Shown: positions 1 to 6,160 of the stretch, piece after piece
Layout: every line of letters begins with the position of its first letter
Numbering within the stretch: the stretch's first letter is position 1
Assembly: GCA_905197685.1 (NCBI GenBank)
Contig: CAJJZS010000024.1
Span: 1-9,474, forward strand
From: an uncultured Oscillospiraceae bacterium
Lineage (GTDB): Bacteria; Bacillota; Clostridia; Oscillospirales; Ruminococcaceae
DNA length: 9,474 nt
Direction of reading: 5' to 3'
The notes under the pieces: generated by a model
Told to the model about the DNA's origin: nothing
Seen by the model: only the letters and a program-made list of their open reading frames with translations
Database searches by the model: none
Program-made: the position numbers and the translations under genes

Positions 1-452
1 CCCGATAAGCGGCCTCCTTGTCCGGGAAAGCGTGAAAGCCGTTCAGCGACAAAACGATGTCAAAGGTATCGTCTGCATAGGGAAGTGCCCCCACATCCCC
101 CCTGCCGAAAGGTTACATTTTTCGGACGCAGGTGCTCCGCCTTTTCCTGTGCCTGCCCCATCATATCCGCCGAGTAATCGAGGCAAGTGATGTCTGCCTC
201 CGGCATAGTCTGATAAACCGGCATGGTCAGAATGCCGGCTCCCACCGGCACTTCCAGCAGCTTACCGGAGAAATTTTCCGGAATCCCGGACAGCGCTTTT
301 TCCAGATAGTCATTGTTTTCCGCCTTGTTCATTATCCACACCAAACGGTACACCGCTTTCCCACTCAGGGTAGAGCCGGTGATCATGCCGTCATAAAAAT
401 TGTTTCCGCCTGTCATTCGGTATGCGCTGCAAATGATCTCTTTTCGCTCCAT
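1..452 (-). pseudogene. Class I SAM-dependent methyltransferase, frameshifted and cut by the window edge
   Basis: This is the last visible gene of the methyltransferase operon. The start is the ATG at 450-452 (MERKEIICSAYR), chosen because GGAGGA lies 6 nt upstream; an in-frame TTG at 473 has no such site. The protein shows the Rossmann SAM-binding motif I as LLEVPVGAGILT and an acidic end of strand beta-2 in CLDYSADMM. Around 97-102 a run of six C (six G on the coding strand) shifts the frame. Dropping one base restores the family's continuation (QGDVGALPYADDTFDIVLS, then NGFHAFPDKEAAYR) to the window edge. The lesion is either a real frameshift or a homopolymer sequencing error. The substrate is unknown; a small molecule is likelier than DNA or rRNA given the Methyltransf_11/25-like look. 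It follows the hydrolase gene by 44 nt. Confidence 0.75.
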
Positions 453-496
453 GGTTCTTCCTCCGTGTTTCAATCATCACACGACCGTTTCCGGCC

Positions 497-1402
497 TCAT
501 TTCTCCAAAATCTCCACGATTTTCGCAAAGTCCTCTTTTGCCTCCTTGAAGATCGGCAGCATACAGTAGCAATGCACCATCTTCGGGCGGGCAGACACCG
601 TATAGGGGACATTCGCCCGTTTGCAGGCTTCCTCGAAGTCCGGCAGTGCGCCGTAGAGTACCTCGTCGGCAGAATAGAAGAAGTGGATATCGCCTACGCC
701 GGTAAAATCTCCCCGGGAGCCGGAGAGCATATAGTCCGGCACATTCTCGCAGCCGTGCCGCATGAATTTTTTCACTGTCACCATAAAGGCATAGTCGATG
801 GAGACATCCCGTTCATTGAGCGCCTGCATCCGCGCCTTTTCCGCATCGTTCCACGGCACCTCACCGGGGGATACGGCGACGATGTGCCTCGGCTGCGGCA
901 GCGGTTCGGGCTGCGCGTTGTTGTGCGCCGCAATGCCCAGCGCCAGCGCACCGCCGGAGGAAAAGCCGCAAGTACTGACATTTCCGCCGCCGTACAATGC
1001 AATCATTTTTCGATAACATTCGTACACCATCGCGTATGTTTCAGTAATGCAGTGTTCCATGCAGAGCGGGTAAAACGGAAACCACACATCACAGCCAGTC
1101 TCGCGGCAGAGCTTGCGCATCACAGGCAGGTCGCCCTTATCGGGGCCGATCACCATGCCGCCGCCGAAGAAATAGAGAATAGCACGCTTGGACGGTTTCG
1201 GACGCTCTCGCACGATCAGGCAGGGAAAGCCGTTCACTGTAATTGTTTCATAATACGCCTTGCGGTCGGTGGGCGTAAAAACGCCGCGGTGCCGGTTCTG
1301 CTTTTCGATTTCTTTTTGCAGCGCATCCTCCGGCAAAGCGAACGCCTTTTTCGCGCCGGAGAGCTTATAAGCCATGTGCAGGATGGATGCAAAAACGCTC
1401 AT
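497..1402 (-). CDS. Alpha/beta hydrolase (hormone-sensitive-lipase-like esterase), 301 aa
   Basis: Predicted cytoplasmic serine hydrolase acting on an ester or amide; the substrate is not evident. The start is the ATG at 1400-1402 (MSVFAS), preceded by GAGGAG 7 nt upstream. A longer frame to 1441 would run into the neighbouring gene and lacks a site. Visible motifs are the oxyanion-hole segment YFFGGGMV (residues 77-84, with Phe where the family usually has His), the nucleophile elbow GFSSGG with Ser148, a likely catalytic Asp246 in YSADEVLY, and His277 in MVHCY near the C-terminus. The order and spacing fit the HSL/acetyl-esterase group, and about 300 aa is the normal length. No signal peptide is seen. 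The stop codon of the upstream methyltransferase gene is 11 nt away and overlaps this gene's ribosome site, so the two are probably translationally coupled. Confidence 0.85.
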   Translation of the reverse strand: MSVFASILHMAYKLSGAKKAFALPEDALQKEIEKQNRHRGVFTPTDRKAYYETITVNGFPCLIVRERPKPSKRAILYFFGGGMVIGPDKGDLPVMRKLCRETGCDVWFPFYPLCMEHCITETYAMVYECYRKMIALYGGGNVSTCGFSSGGALALGIAAHNNAQPEPLPQPRHIVAVSPGEVPWNDAEKARMQALNERDVSIDYAFMVTVKKFMRHGCENVPDYMLSGSRGDFTGVGDIHFFYSADEVLYGALPDFEEACKRANVPYTVSARPKMVHCYCMLPIFKEAKEDFAKIVEILEK

Positions 1403-1413
1403 GCTCGATCTCC

Positions 1414-2019
1414 TCATTTCCGCGCCGTGATGCAGAGCCAACTTTTCTTTTTGTGTATCTGCACATCGTGAAAGCCTGCCTGCTCCAGATACGCCTTTAA
1501 TTCAATATCTTTGTAGATGGTCATACCGCCGATTATCTTCGTCCACTTTTCGTCCTTGTCCGTGTCACCGCTGCTCTCATTGCAGATGAGAAAGGTCCCG
1601 CCGGGCTTCAACACCCGCCGAACCTCCCGGAAACACTGCGGCAAATCCGACCAGAAGTAGACCGTTTCAAACGCGGTAACCGTATCAAACCAATCCTTGG
1701 CAAAGATGATACGTTCCACGCTGCCCTGCCACACCGCACAGCGCCCTTTCTGAATGGCAGTCCGGTTTAAATTCCGGGCTTTCTCCACGCTGACAGCAGA
1801 ATAATCCACACCCCTGACGATGCCTTGCGGGCATTTTTTCAGCAGCCTTTTGATATTGGCGCCTCCTCCGCAGCCGCAATCCAGCACTCTGGCATCCGGC
1901 GCAAGCTCTAAAAAGCGAAGCCCCCACCGCGCCACGGGACTGTGTCCCAGATTCATCATAGCAACCATAATTTTCCCGCCAAAGCCCACAGGCTTGCGGG
2001 TGTTTTCAAAGAACGACAT
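1414..2019 (-). CDS. Class I SAM-dependent methyltransferase, 201 aa
   Basis: Second gene of the operon. The start is the ATG at 2017-2019 (MSFFENTRKP), with GGAGGTG a few nt upstream; this site overlaps the stop of the preceding gene (TGA at 2021-2023), so translation is almost certainly coupled. The protein has motif I VLDCGCGGGANI (45-56), the adenosine-binding acidic residue Asp72 in GVDYSA, FDTVTAFETVYFW (111-123) as motif IV, and LKPGGTFLI (137-145) as the motif after it. The N-terminal NLGHSPVARWGL segment is typical of a clostridial Methyltransf_11/25 subgroup, from memory. It lacks an NPPY-type motif, which argues against an adenine or cytosine DNA methyltransferase; a small-molecule acceptor is inferred. 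It is not a close copy of the other two methyltransferases here. Confidence 0.85.
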   Translation of the reverse strand: MSFFENTRKPVGFGGKIMVAMMNLGHSPVARWGLRFLELAPDARVLDCGCGGGANIKRLLKKCPQGIVRGVDYSAVSVEKARNLNRTAIQKGRCAVWQGSVERIIFAKDWFDTVTAFETVYFWSDLPQCFREVRRVLKPGGTFLICNESSGDTDKDEKWTKIIGGMTIYKDIELKAYLEQAGFHDVQIHKKKSWLCITARK

Positions 2020-2020
2020 A

Positions 2021-2635
2021 TCACACCTCCGTTTTCTCACACTCGGCATAGATCAGCGGAAAAGAGGCCTTTAGTACAACGCTTTTCCGCACAGTCCAAC
2101 CATTTTGCTGCAGGAAGCACAGGTATTCCTCACTCGTCCACCTGCTGTGTAGGGGAAAGCCCGCCAGCTTCAGTAAAAAAGCCTTACTGTTTCCGAAAAA
2201 GGAGTTTTCTGCGTGGGTGAAGGTAGGCGCGATCAACACGCCGTCATCCCTCAGTATACGATGAATCTCGGCAAGGGCTTTCTCCGGCTGCGGCACGATG
2301 TGCAGCGCGTTGGACACGATCACCACGTCGAAGGACTTGTCTGCATAGGGCAGGCGGAACATATCCTGCACCGAAAAGTGCAGCTTGGCAGAGTGATTCC
2401 TGTGTTTTGCCTCCCGAATCATTTCGGCAGATGTATCGCTTGCCTCGATATGCGCCGCCGCGTTTACGATGTTTTTAGCAATCAGACCCGTGCCGGCGGC
2501 AAGCTCCAGCACTGTTTTGCCTTTCACGACCGGACGGATCAGTCCATACATTTTTTCGTATGCCGCCCTGTCTTTTCGCATAAAGCGGTCATACCGACCT
2601 GCATTTCTGTCCCAAAAGTTCTTATGTTCTCGCAT
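2021..2635 (-). CDS. Class I SAM-dependent methyltransferase (UbiE-like), 204 aa
   Basis: First gene of the operon. The start is the ATG at 2633-2635, preceded by the very strong purine-rich site GAGGAGGAAGGA. Domains in order: FWDRNAGRYDRF (7-18), typical of the UbiE/Methyltransf_11 N-terminal helix; motif I VLELAAGTGLIA (42-53); acidic Asp67 in ASDTSAEMI; Asp91 in QDMFRLPYAD; motif IV SFDVVIVSNALHIV (101-114); and ILRDDGVLI (127-135). Length is normal for the family. UbiE-like enzymes methylate carbon, oxygen or nitrogen atoms of small hydrophobic acceptors; which one applies here cannot be told. The stop is 1 nt from the start of the next gene. Expression probably comes from the promoter at 2888-2916 through the structured leader. 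Confidence 0.87.
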   Translation of the reverse strand: MREHKNFWDRNAGRYDRFMRKDRAAYEKMYGLIRPVVKGKTVLELAAGTGLIAKNIVNAAAHIEASDTSAEMIREAKHRNHSAKLHFSVQDMFRLPYADKSFDVVIVSNALHIVPQPEKALAEIHRILRDDGVLIAPTFTHAENSFFGNSKAFLLKLAGFPLHSRWTSEEYLCFLQQNGWTVRKSVVLKASFPLIYAECEKTEV

Positions 2636-2690
2636 TGTAATCCTTCCTCCTCGATGTAAGATTCAGCAAACCGATACGCATACGCTTCCG

Positions 2691-2708
2691 GGTTAGAATT
2701 GGCTAACC
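2691..2708. promoter_or_regulatory. Perfect 6+6 inverted repeat in the methyltransferase leader
   Basis: GGTTAG (2691-2696), a 6-nt spacer AATTGG, then CTAACC (2703-2708), about 55 nt upstream of the first methyltransferase start. It could be an operator for an unseen regulator or a small RNA hairpin after the leader terminator. No regulator gene for it lies in the window, and no clear promoter overlaps it. Confidence 0.4.
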
Positions 2709-2717
2709 TATCCATTT

Positions 2718-2746
2718 AAGAAAAGCCGCATTTCTGCGGCCTTTTT
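2718..2746 (-). terminator. Intrinsic terminator in the operon leader (possible attenuator)
   Basis: On the minus strand GCCGCA, loop GAAA, TGCGGC is followed by TTTTCTT. The stem is 2725-2730 with 2735-2740. On the plus strand the same hairpin is followed by CTTTTTG, so it could work in both directions. It lies between a minus-strand promoter (2888-2916) and the methyltransferase genes, so on that transcript it would stop RNA synthesis before the first gene unless it is prevented from folding. Confidence 0.6.
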
Positions 2747-2790
2747 GCTTATTCAAATAACTTACTGCAGGCAGTGCCTATCAGCGTCTT

Positions 2791-2871
2791 TTATTCACCG
2801 AGGATAAGTTCCCCTCGATTTTCCCCTTTCGGGAAACGTCCGGGGTCTTTTTTGCACCGTTGCAGCGGCAT
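2791..2871 (-). CDS. Candidate 26-residue leader peptide
   Basis: A short ORF opens about 10 nt after the predicted transcription start: ATG at 2869-2871, stop TAA at 2791-2793. The peptide begins MPLQRCKKDPGRFPK and ends GELILGE, so it is basic and hydrophilic with no membrane character. The upstream AAAGAT is a poor ribosome site. The supporting evidence is its position: promoter, tiny ORF, hairpins, terminator and then the operon, the layout of translation-sensing attenuators upstream of antibiotic-response genes. A chance ORF of this length is possible. The coding strand contains TTTCCC/GGGAAA (2820-2825 with 2831-2836) and CGAGG/CCTCG (2799-2803 with 2813-2817) stems, so an untranslated structured RNA is the main alternative. 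Confidence 0.4.
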   Translation of the reverse strand: MPLQRCKKDPGRFPKGENRGELILGE

Positions 2872-2887
2872 TTATCTTTATTTTTAT

Positions 2888-2916
2888 ATTATACCGCGCT
2901 TACTTCTTTTTTGCAA
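2888..2916 (-). promoter_or_regulatory. Sigma-A type promoter for the methyltransferase operon
   Basis: On the minus strand TTGCAA (-35), a 17-nt spacer and TATAAT (-10, plus-strand 2888-2893). The -10 is perfect, the -35 has 4 of 6 consensus bases, and the spacing is optimal. It starts just beyond the stop codon of the nuclease-like gene and points at the leader and the methyltransferase genes, with transcription predicted to begin near 2881. Confidence 0.7.
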
Positions 2917-2921
2917 TAGGT

Positions 2922-4319
2922 TTAGTATTCTATTTTGTACTTTCCAAGCGCAGAGATATGCTTCTTTTTCAGTTCACGAATCAACATCTCAACCTGTACT
3001 CCTGTAAGGAATGGTGTTTTGATTGTCGATGCCCAATAGAAATTCCGCTTCAAAATTGTTTTAATCTCATTCGGAGAAAGAGCAGGCAATGCTTTAACAT
3101 CTCCATTGAAATTTTCCGGCACAATCATTCTGACACTATGATATTTTTCATCACCCACTTCCGTTGGTGTGTCTGTAACTATCTGTCCAACTGCAATAAT
3201 TCCTCTTCCTTTGGAATAAAAAAGAGCATAGTCATCTTTGCGAAAGCTGTCGATATACCGTTTGGCATCTCCATATGCCGCTATTTTGTTTCCGAGAATC
3301 ATCTCGGATTCATTTGTATCTGAATACGAGATATTCGTATCAAACATGATTCCTTTACACGCAGAAAACTTCAAACGATTATTTTCTATTTCTGTCAGAA
3401 ACTTCACCCAGTATAAAACATTCTCCGGAATGATATGAGACTTATCCGGATTGATCGCAAATTCATAGATAACCGTTGGATCTGCTACTTTCACATTTGA
3501 ATATTTCTGTGCATTCTGAACGTTTCCTTCTGTTGTAAGCAAATACACTTCACCATTCAGGCTGGAATAGTCATCTGTATTGAGATCAACATCCCCCTTC
3601 TTTACCTGAATGTAAATATGCTTTCGGTTCAGGTCATTTGGATCAACCAAAACGCACTCATACTTTGGCGTAGCAATTTTATTTGTCGATGGAATGCAAA
3701 CGTAGCCTTTCGTATCATACAGCCACAGCGCAAGTAAATCCTCAACGTCTTCCGGCTGAAGCAGGCTGTAAAAATGCTTCTCACATAACGAGAGGGCTGG
3801 ATCGGGATAATTGAATAGATCCAGCGCTGAATCGTGGACACGGTTATACAACATCTGACTGTATTCTTCCACTCCATTTTTCTTAATTCTCTGGATGGTT
3901 GAACCCATAATAAATGATGTTGCCACAGCACCAGGAACGGATTCTTCATCTGCCTTATCTGTAGCTGGATACCAGTCTATATTGGTCAACTGATTCGCTG
4001 CATCCATCTGTACTGCATCTTCGCGAAACACCCAGGTACTGTTCGCCTTCACTCTCGCAATATAGTATTTCCCTTCATTTCTTGAGCGCATCCATAGGAG
4101 GTCTCCTTCTTTCACATCCTCTACCATGCGGCATACACTGGCGAATGATTTGTACTGAGTTCTTGCCAGCTTACAGTAATCCAAAAATATATGTATCCCA
4201 GAACGTTCTGCCTGGGTTAATTCACGCAGACTCCATCCCATTGCTGCGACATGATTTTTCAAGCAATAGTCGGCAACATTTGTGCCTCCTGTATTCACCT
4301 GTAATCTCCATACCGCCAT
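2922..4319 (-). CDS. Predicted PUA/EVE-like, PD-(D/E)XK nuclease-like, PUA/EVE-like protein, 465 aa (candidate restriction/defence enzyme)
   Basis: No exact family was recognised. The start ATG at 4317-4319 follows the site AGAGGAAG. Residues 1-110 contain VEDVKEGDLLWMRSR and KYYIARVKA, the strand pattern of PUA/EVE-type modified-base readers. Residues about 180-290 look like a Mrr-type restriction fold: helix LQPEDVEDLLALWLY, then KGYVCIPSTNK, then PKYECVLVD with Glu221 and Asp226 as candidate metal ligands, then IYIQVKKG with Gln238 and Lys240 forming the QxK half of the motif. Residues about 320-410 contain YIDSFRKDDYALFYSKGRG and IIAVGQI, again EVE-like. A modified-base reader beside such a nuclease is the plan of type IV, modification-dependent restriction enzymes; that role is inferred. 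It stands alone and is more AT-rich than the methyltransferase block. No cognate DNA methylase motif is visible in the window, which suits a type IV enzyme. Confidence 0.6.
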   Translation of the reverse strand: MAVWRLQVNTGGTNVADYCLKNHVAAMGWSLRELTQAERSGIHIFLDYCKLARTQYKSFASVCRMVEDVKEGDLLWMRSRNEGKYYIARVKANSTWVFREDAVQMDAANQLTNIDWYPATDKADEESVPGAVATSFIMGSTIQRIKKNGVEEYSQMLYNRVHDSALDLFNYPDPALSLCEKHFYSLLQPEDVEDLLALWLYDTKGYVCIPSTNKIATPKYECVLVDPNDLNRKHIYIQVKKGDVDLNTDDYSSLNGEVYLLTTEGNVQNAQKYSNVKVADPTVIYEFAINPDKSHIIPENVLYWVKFLTEIENNRLKFSACKGIMFDTNISYSDTNESEMILGNKIAAYGDAKRYIDSFRKDDYALFYSKGRGIIAVGQIVTDTPTEVGDEKYHSVRMIVPENFNGDVKALPALSPNEIKTILKRNFYWASTIKTPFLTGVQVEMLIRELKKKHISALGKYKIEY

Positions 4320-4375
4320 CTTGTCTTCCTCTTTCTTTTTGTATTTAGAACTTTCTCATGATTCGCTTCGATATT

Positions 4376-4381
4376 ATTATA
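4376..4381 (-). promoter_or_regulatory. Possible -10 element of the nuclease-like gene
   Basis: Minus-strand TATAAT about 57 nt upstream of the ATG at 4319, in an AT-rich stretch. No convincing -35 hexamer is found 16-18 nt further upstream, so this is weak. Confidence 0.25.
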
Positions 4382-4455
4382 TATCTTCCAAACATAGAAT
4401 GACAGATGCAATGTACATTATTTTGCACACAGGGTACCTGTATTTTGATACGCAC

Positions 4456-4498
4456 AAAAAAAGAAGCAGCGCAGGAAGATTCTTCTGTCCTGCACTGC
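4456..4498 (-). terminator. Intrinsic terminator, minus strand
   Basis: On the minus strand GCAGTGCAGG, a 13-nt loop and CCTGCGCTGC (one mismatch in a 10-bp stem), followed by TTCTTTTTTT. It ends transcription coming from the right, before the nuclease-like gene's own upstream region. Confidence 0.7.
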
Positions 4499-4666
4499 AT
4501 TCCATCATCTACTATTCTCTCTATTTTCTTCTCCCTCCCATGCAGCTGCTCTTTTTTCTTCTCGTCCTCTTTCAGGATTTCCTGCACGATCTTCTGTGCC
4601 ACAAGCCAATCCTGCATTTCCGATTTGGTCTTGCGGTACTCAAATTTGTCTCGCCGGATTTCGGGC

Positions 4667-4722
4667 AAAAAAAATAGAGCCTCGACCCATTCTCGTTTTC
4701 AAAGAATGAGCCAAGGCTCTAT
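4667..4722 (-). terminator. Long nested-hairpin terminator, minus strand
   Basis: Outer arms ATAGAGCCT (4674-4682) and AGGCTCTAT (4714-4722) pair perfectly, and an inner stem CATTCT/AGAATG (4688-4693 with 4703-4708) extends the hairpin. On the minus strand the stem is followed by eight T. It lies about 280 nt beyond the recombinase remnant and may end that unit or a lost insertion sequence. Confidence 0.75.
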
Positions 4723-4782
4723 GTAAATCAGTCAAGTATGTGTTCGTCCGTCGATGGCAAAATTGGACTTCATTTGCTCCTA

Positions 4783-4844
4783 TTGTCCACCAGTAATTTA
4801 ACCCATAAGAGGTCAAAATGGGCTTGTCCACCAGTAATTTGACC
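4783..4844. repeat. Two 21-bp direct repeats plus an inverted repeat, possible transposon end
   Basis: TTGTCCACCAGTAATTTRACC occurs at 4783-4803 and 4824-4844 (20 of 21 identical, period 41 bp). Between them GGTCAAAAT (4811-4819) forms an 8-of-9 inverted repeat with AATTTGACC (4836-4844). Repeated sub-terminal blocks of this kind are characteristic of IS21-family ends, where the transposase binds several copies. No istA/istB gene and no second end are seen, so it may be a solo end or an operator array. The surrounding 4723-4999 holds no gene that I can support. Confidence 0.45.
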
Positions 4845-4999
4845 ACTATAAACCCACAAATTTCCGTTCAAATTCCATCAAAGCAGAACAGTCCAGACAG
4901 AATTTTGGGTATAGAAAAGGCCCAGAAAATGGCGTATTAGCAAGGTTTTCGTAAGGATGTTTTTTAGATTTAGGATATTGCGGTATGGCATTATAGGTG

Positions 5000-5893
5000 C
5001 TATACCGCATTTCCTTTCCAAAGAATGACCTTTGAACGGTCAAATTCTCCGATATGGTTATAGATAATCTCGATTTCCTGTAACCGTCTGCCGCTGCTCT
5101 TATCGGGAGCGTGGACGATAATCTTGTCAATAAACTCCCGGAGGATTTCAGGCGTCAACTCGGTCAGGTCCGTGTATTTCTTTACAATGGCAAGGAAGCG
5201 TTTTACATCCACGCTTTTCTTTTCTTCCTGTTGGAGCTCGCTCTGGATTCCATCCGCCTCAGTCTGTAAGGTACGCTGTTCGTCCTCATAGCCCTTCGAC
5301 ATTTTCATAAAACGCTCGTCAGAAAGTTTGCCAATGATATTATCCTCATAGATACGCTGGAAAATAGTATCCAGTTCCCCAATCCGCTTCTGTATCTCTG
5401 CCAGACGTTTTTTCTTTTGCGATAACTCACGGTTTCGCTGCCGCATATCGGAATCCATTATCATCCGCACAAATTCATCCTCATAGTTGGAAACATACTG
5501 GATAACCTCTTTCAGATTTTCAAGGACGATCCGCTCCACAACTACATTTCGGATGTAGTGCATGGTACAGTTGGCCGTATTGCTGCGGTAATTCTCTCAG
5601 AGATAATGGTGCTTTTCGGCAGGTTCGTCAGCCTTGCGGTGGAAGGACAGCTTACGTCCACAGTCCGCACAATAGAGCAAACCGGAAAACATCGGCATTT
5701 CTCCCATCCTGGTAGGACGCCGTTTGCCTGCCCGGATTTTCTGGACAATCTCAAAAGTTTCCTTGTCTATGATCGCCTCATGGGTGCCTTCAAAGACTTT
5801 CCACTGGTCAGGGCTGTTATAGATGGTCTTGTGGACTTTATAGGATTTTACATGGGTCTTGAAATTCACTGTATGCCCCAGATAATCCATAAG
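5000..5893 (-). pseudogene. Large serine recombinase, C-terminal two-thirds, N-terminus missing and one in-frame TGA
   Basis: Remnant of a site-specific integrase/transposase of an integrative element. The upstream piece reads DYLGHTVNFKTHVKSYKVHK, then WKVFEGTHEAIIDKETFEIVQ, as in the Recombinase domain. Next comes the zinc-ribbon start GLLYCADCGRKLSFHR with its CxxC pair. Then TAT CTC TGA GAG AAT TAC runs in the same frame into NYRSNTANCTMHYIRN and a long coiled-coil region (RNRELSQKKKRLAEIQKRI), ending in LREFIDKIIVHAPDKSSGR, the DUF4368-type tail. Only one stop (5597-5599) interrupts it, at the place of a zinc-binding Cys (TGC or TGT to TGA). The catalytic N-terminal domain, with its serine nucleophile, is absent: homology stops near 5893, where the IS110-type leader begins. 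Stop TAG at 5000-5002. It cannot encode an active recombinase. Confidence 0.85.
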
Positions 5894-6160
5894 TAAAAGG
5901 CGGAAGCCATTGCAAATTCAAATTAGGAGGAAAACGAATGACCGTAGTTGGAATCGATGTTTCTAAGGGTAAGAGTATGGTAGCTGCCATGAAGCCAGGT
6001 GGGGAGCTTGTTGCAGCGCCATATGAAGTAAGGCATTCAGATATTGAACTGTCACATCTTGCGTTGGATGTTCTTTGCATGGAACCAGATACCCGCGTTG
6101 TAATGGAAGCAACAGGCAGATATCATGAGCCGGTAGCAGCGCTGCTTCACAGTGAGGGAA
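5893..6160 (+). mobile_element. Left fragment of an IS110-family insertion sequence
   Basis: About 45 nt of non-coding DNA including AGGAGG, then the first 74 or so codons of an IS110-type transposase from the ATG at 5938. GIDVSKGKSMVAAMK carries the first Asp of the DEDD nuclease (RuvC-like) domain at residue 7, and VVMEATGRYHEPVAALLHSEG carries the conserved Glu (57) of the MEATG motif. The rest of the DEDD domain and the serine-containing Transposase_20 domain are gone, so it is inactive. The left edge coincides with the break in the serine recombinase gene, so the element probably inserted there. Too little flank is left to hold a bridge RNA. Confidence 0.75.

Larger units (their letters stand above)
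4345..4668 (-). pseudogene. Remnant of an unidentified charged, helical protein
   Basis: A minus-strand frame of 107 codons beginning at a TTG (PEIRRDKFEYRKTKSEMQD, then WLVAQKIVQEILKEDEKKK, QLHGREKKIERIVDD). The first 60 or so residues look like real coding sequence: strongly amphipathic, Lys/Glu-rich, probably coiled coil. After that the frame reads straight through an intrinsic terminator hairpin (4456-4498) and becomes Cys- and Ile-rich with no protein-like character. There is no ribosome site at the start because another terminator (4667-4722) abuts it. The simplest reading is a gene fragment that has lost its 5' end and its proper stop; an alternative frame has TAG TAG near 4508-4513. 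The family is not recognised. It may be a piece of a mobile-element gene. Confidence 0.35.

Noticed and set aside
572..1471. A 299-codon open frame on the plus strand
   Set aside because: It is antisense to the alpha/beta hydrolase, has no protein-like motifs (rich in His, Arg, Ala from mirrored codons) and no ribosome site.
2921..4319. The nuclease-like gene plus the methyltransferases as a classical restriction-modification system
   Set aside because: The methyltransferases lack DNA-methylase catalytic motifs (NPPY or PCQ types) and have their own promoter and leader, so pairing them is not supported.
4410..4419. AATGTACATT palindrome upstream of the nuclease-like gene, similar to half of the GntR operator
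   Set aside because: Only 10 bp, a common AT-rich palindrome, far from the GntR gene and not paired in the same geometry; likely chance.
4640..4846. Minus-strand 68-codon frame through the 21-bp repeats
   Set aside because: It reads through the repeats and the nested terminator hairpin and has no domain character; treated as non-coding.
4846..5130. Minus-strand 94-codon frame at the recombinase 3' end
   Set aside because: Its first part is the recombinase tail in another frame, and the rest shows no recognisable pattern or start site.
5597..5599. UGA in place of Cys read as selenocysteine
   Set aside because: No convincing SECIS-like hairpin was noted just downstream, recombinases are not known selenoproteins, and the gene has lost its catalytic domain; a nonsense mutation is simpler.
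5893..5937. IS110 bridge RNA
   Set aside because: Only about 45 nt of left flank remain and no two-loop structure is seen; too short for a bridge RNA.
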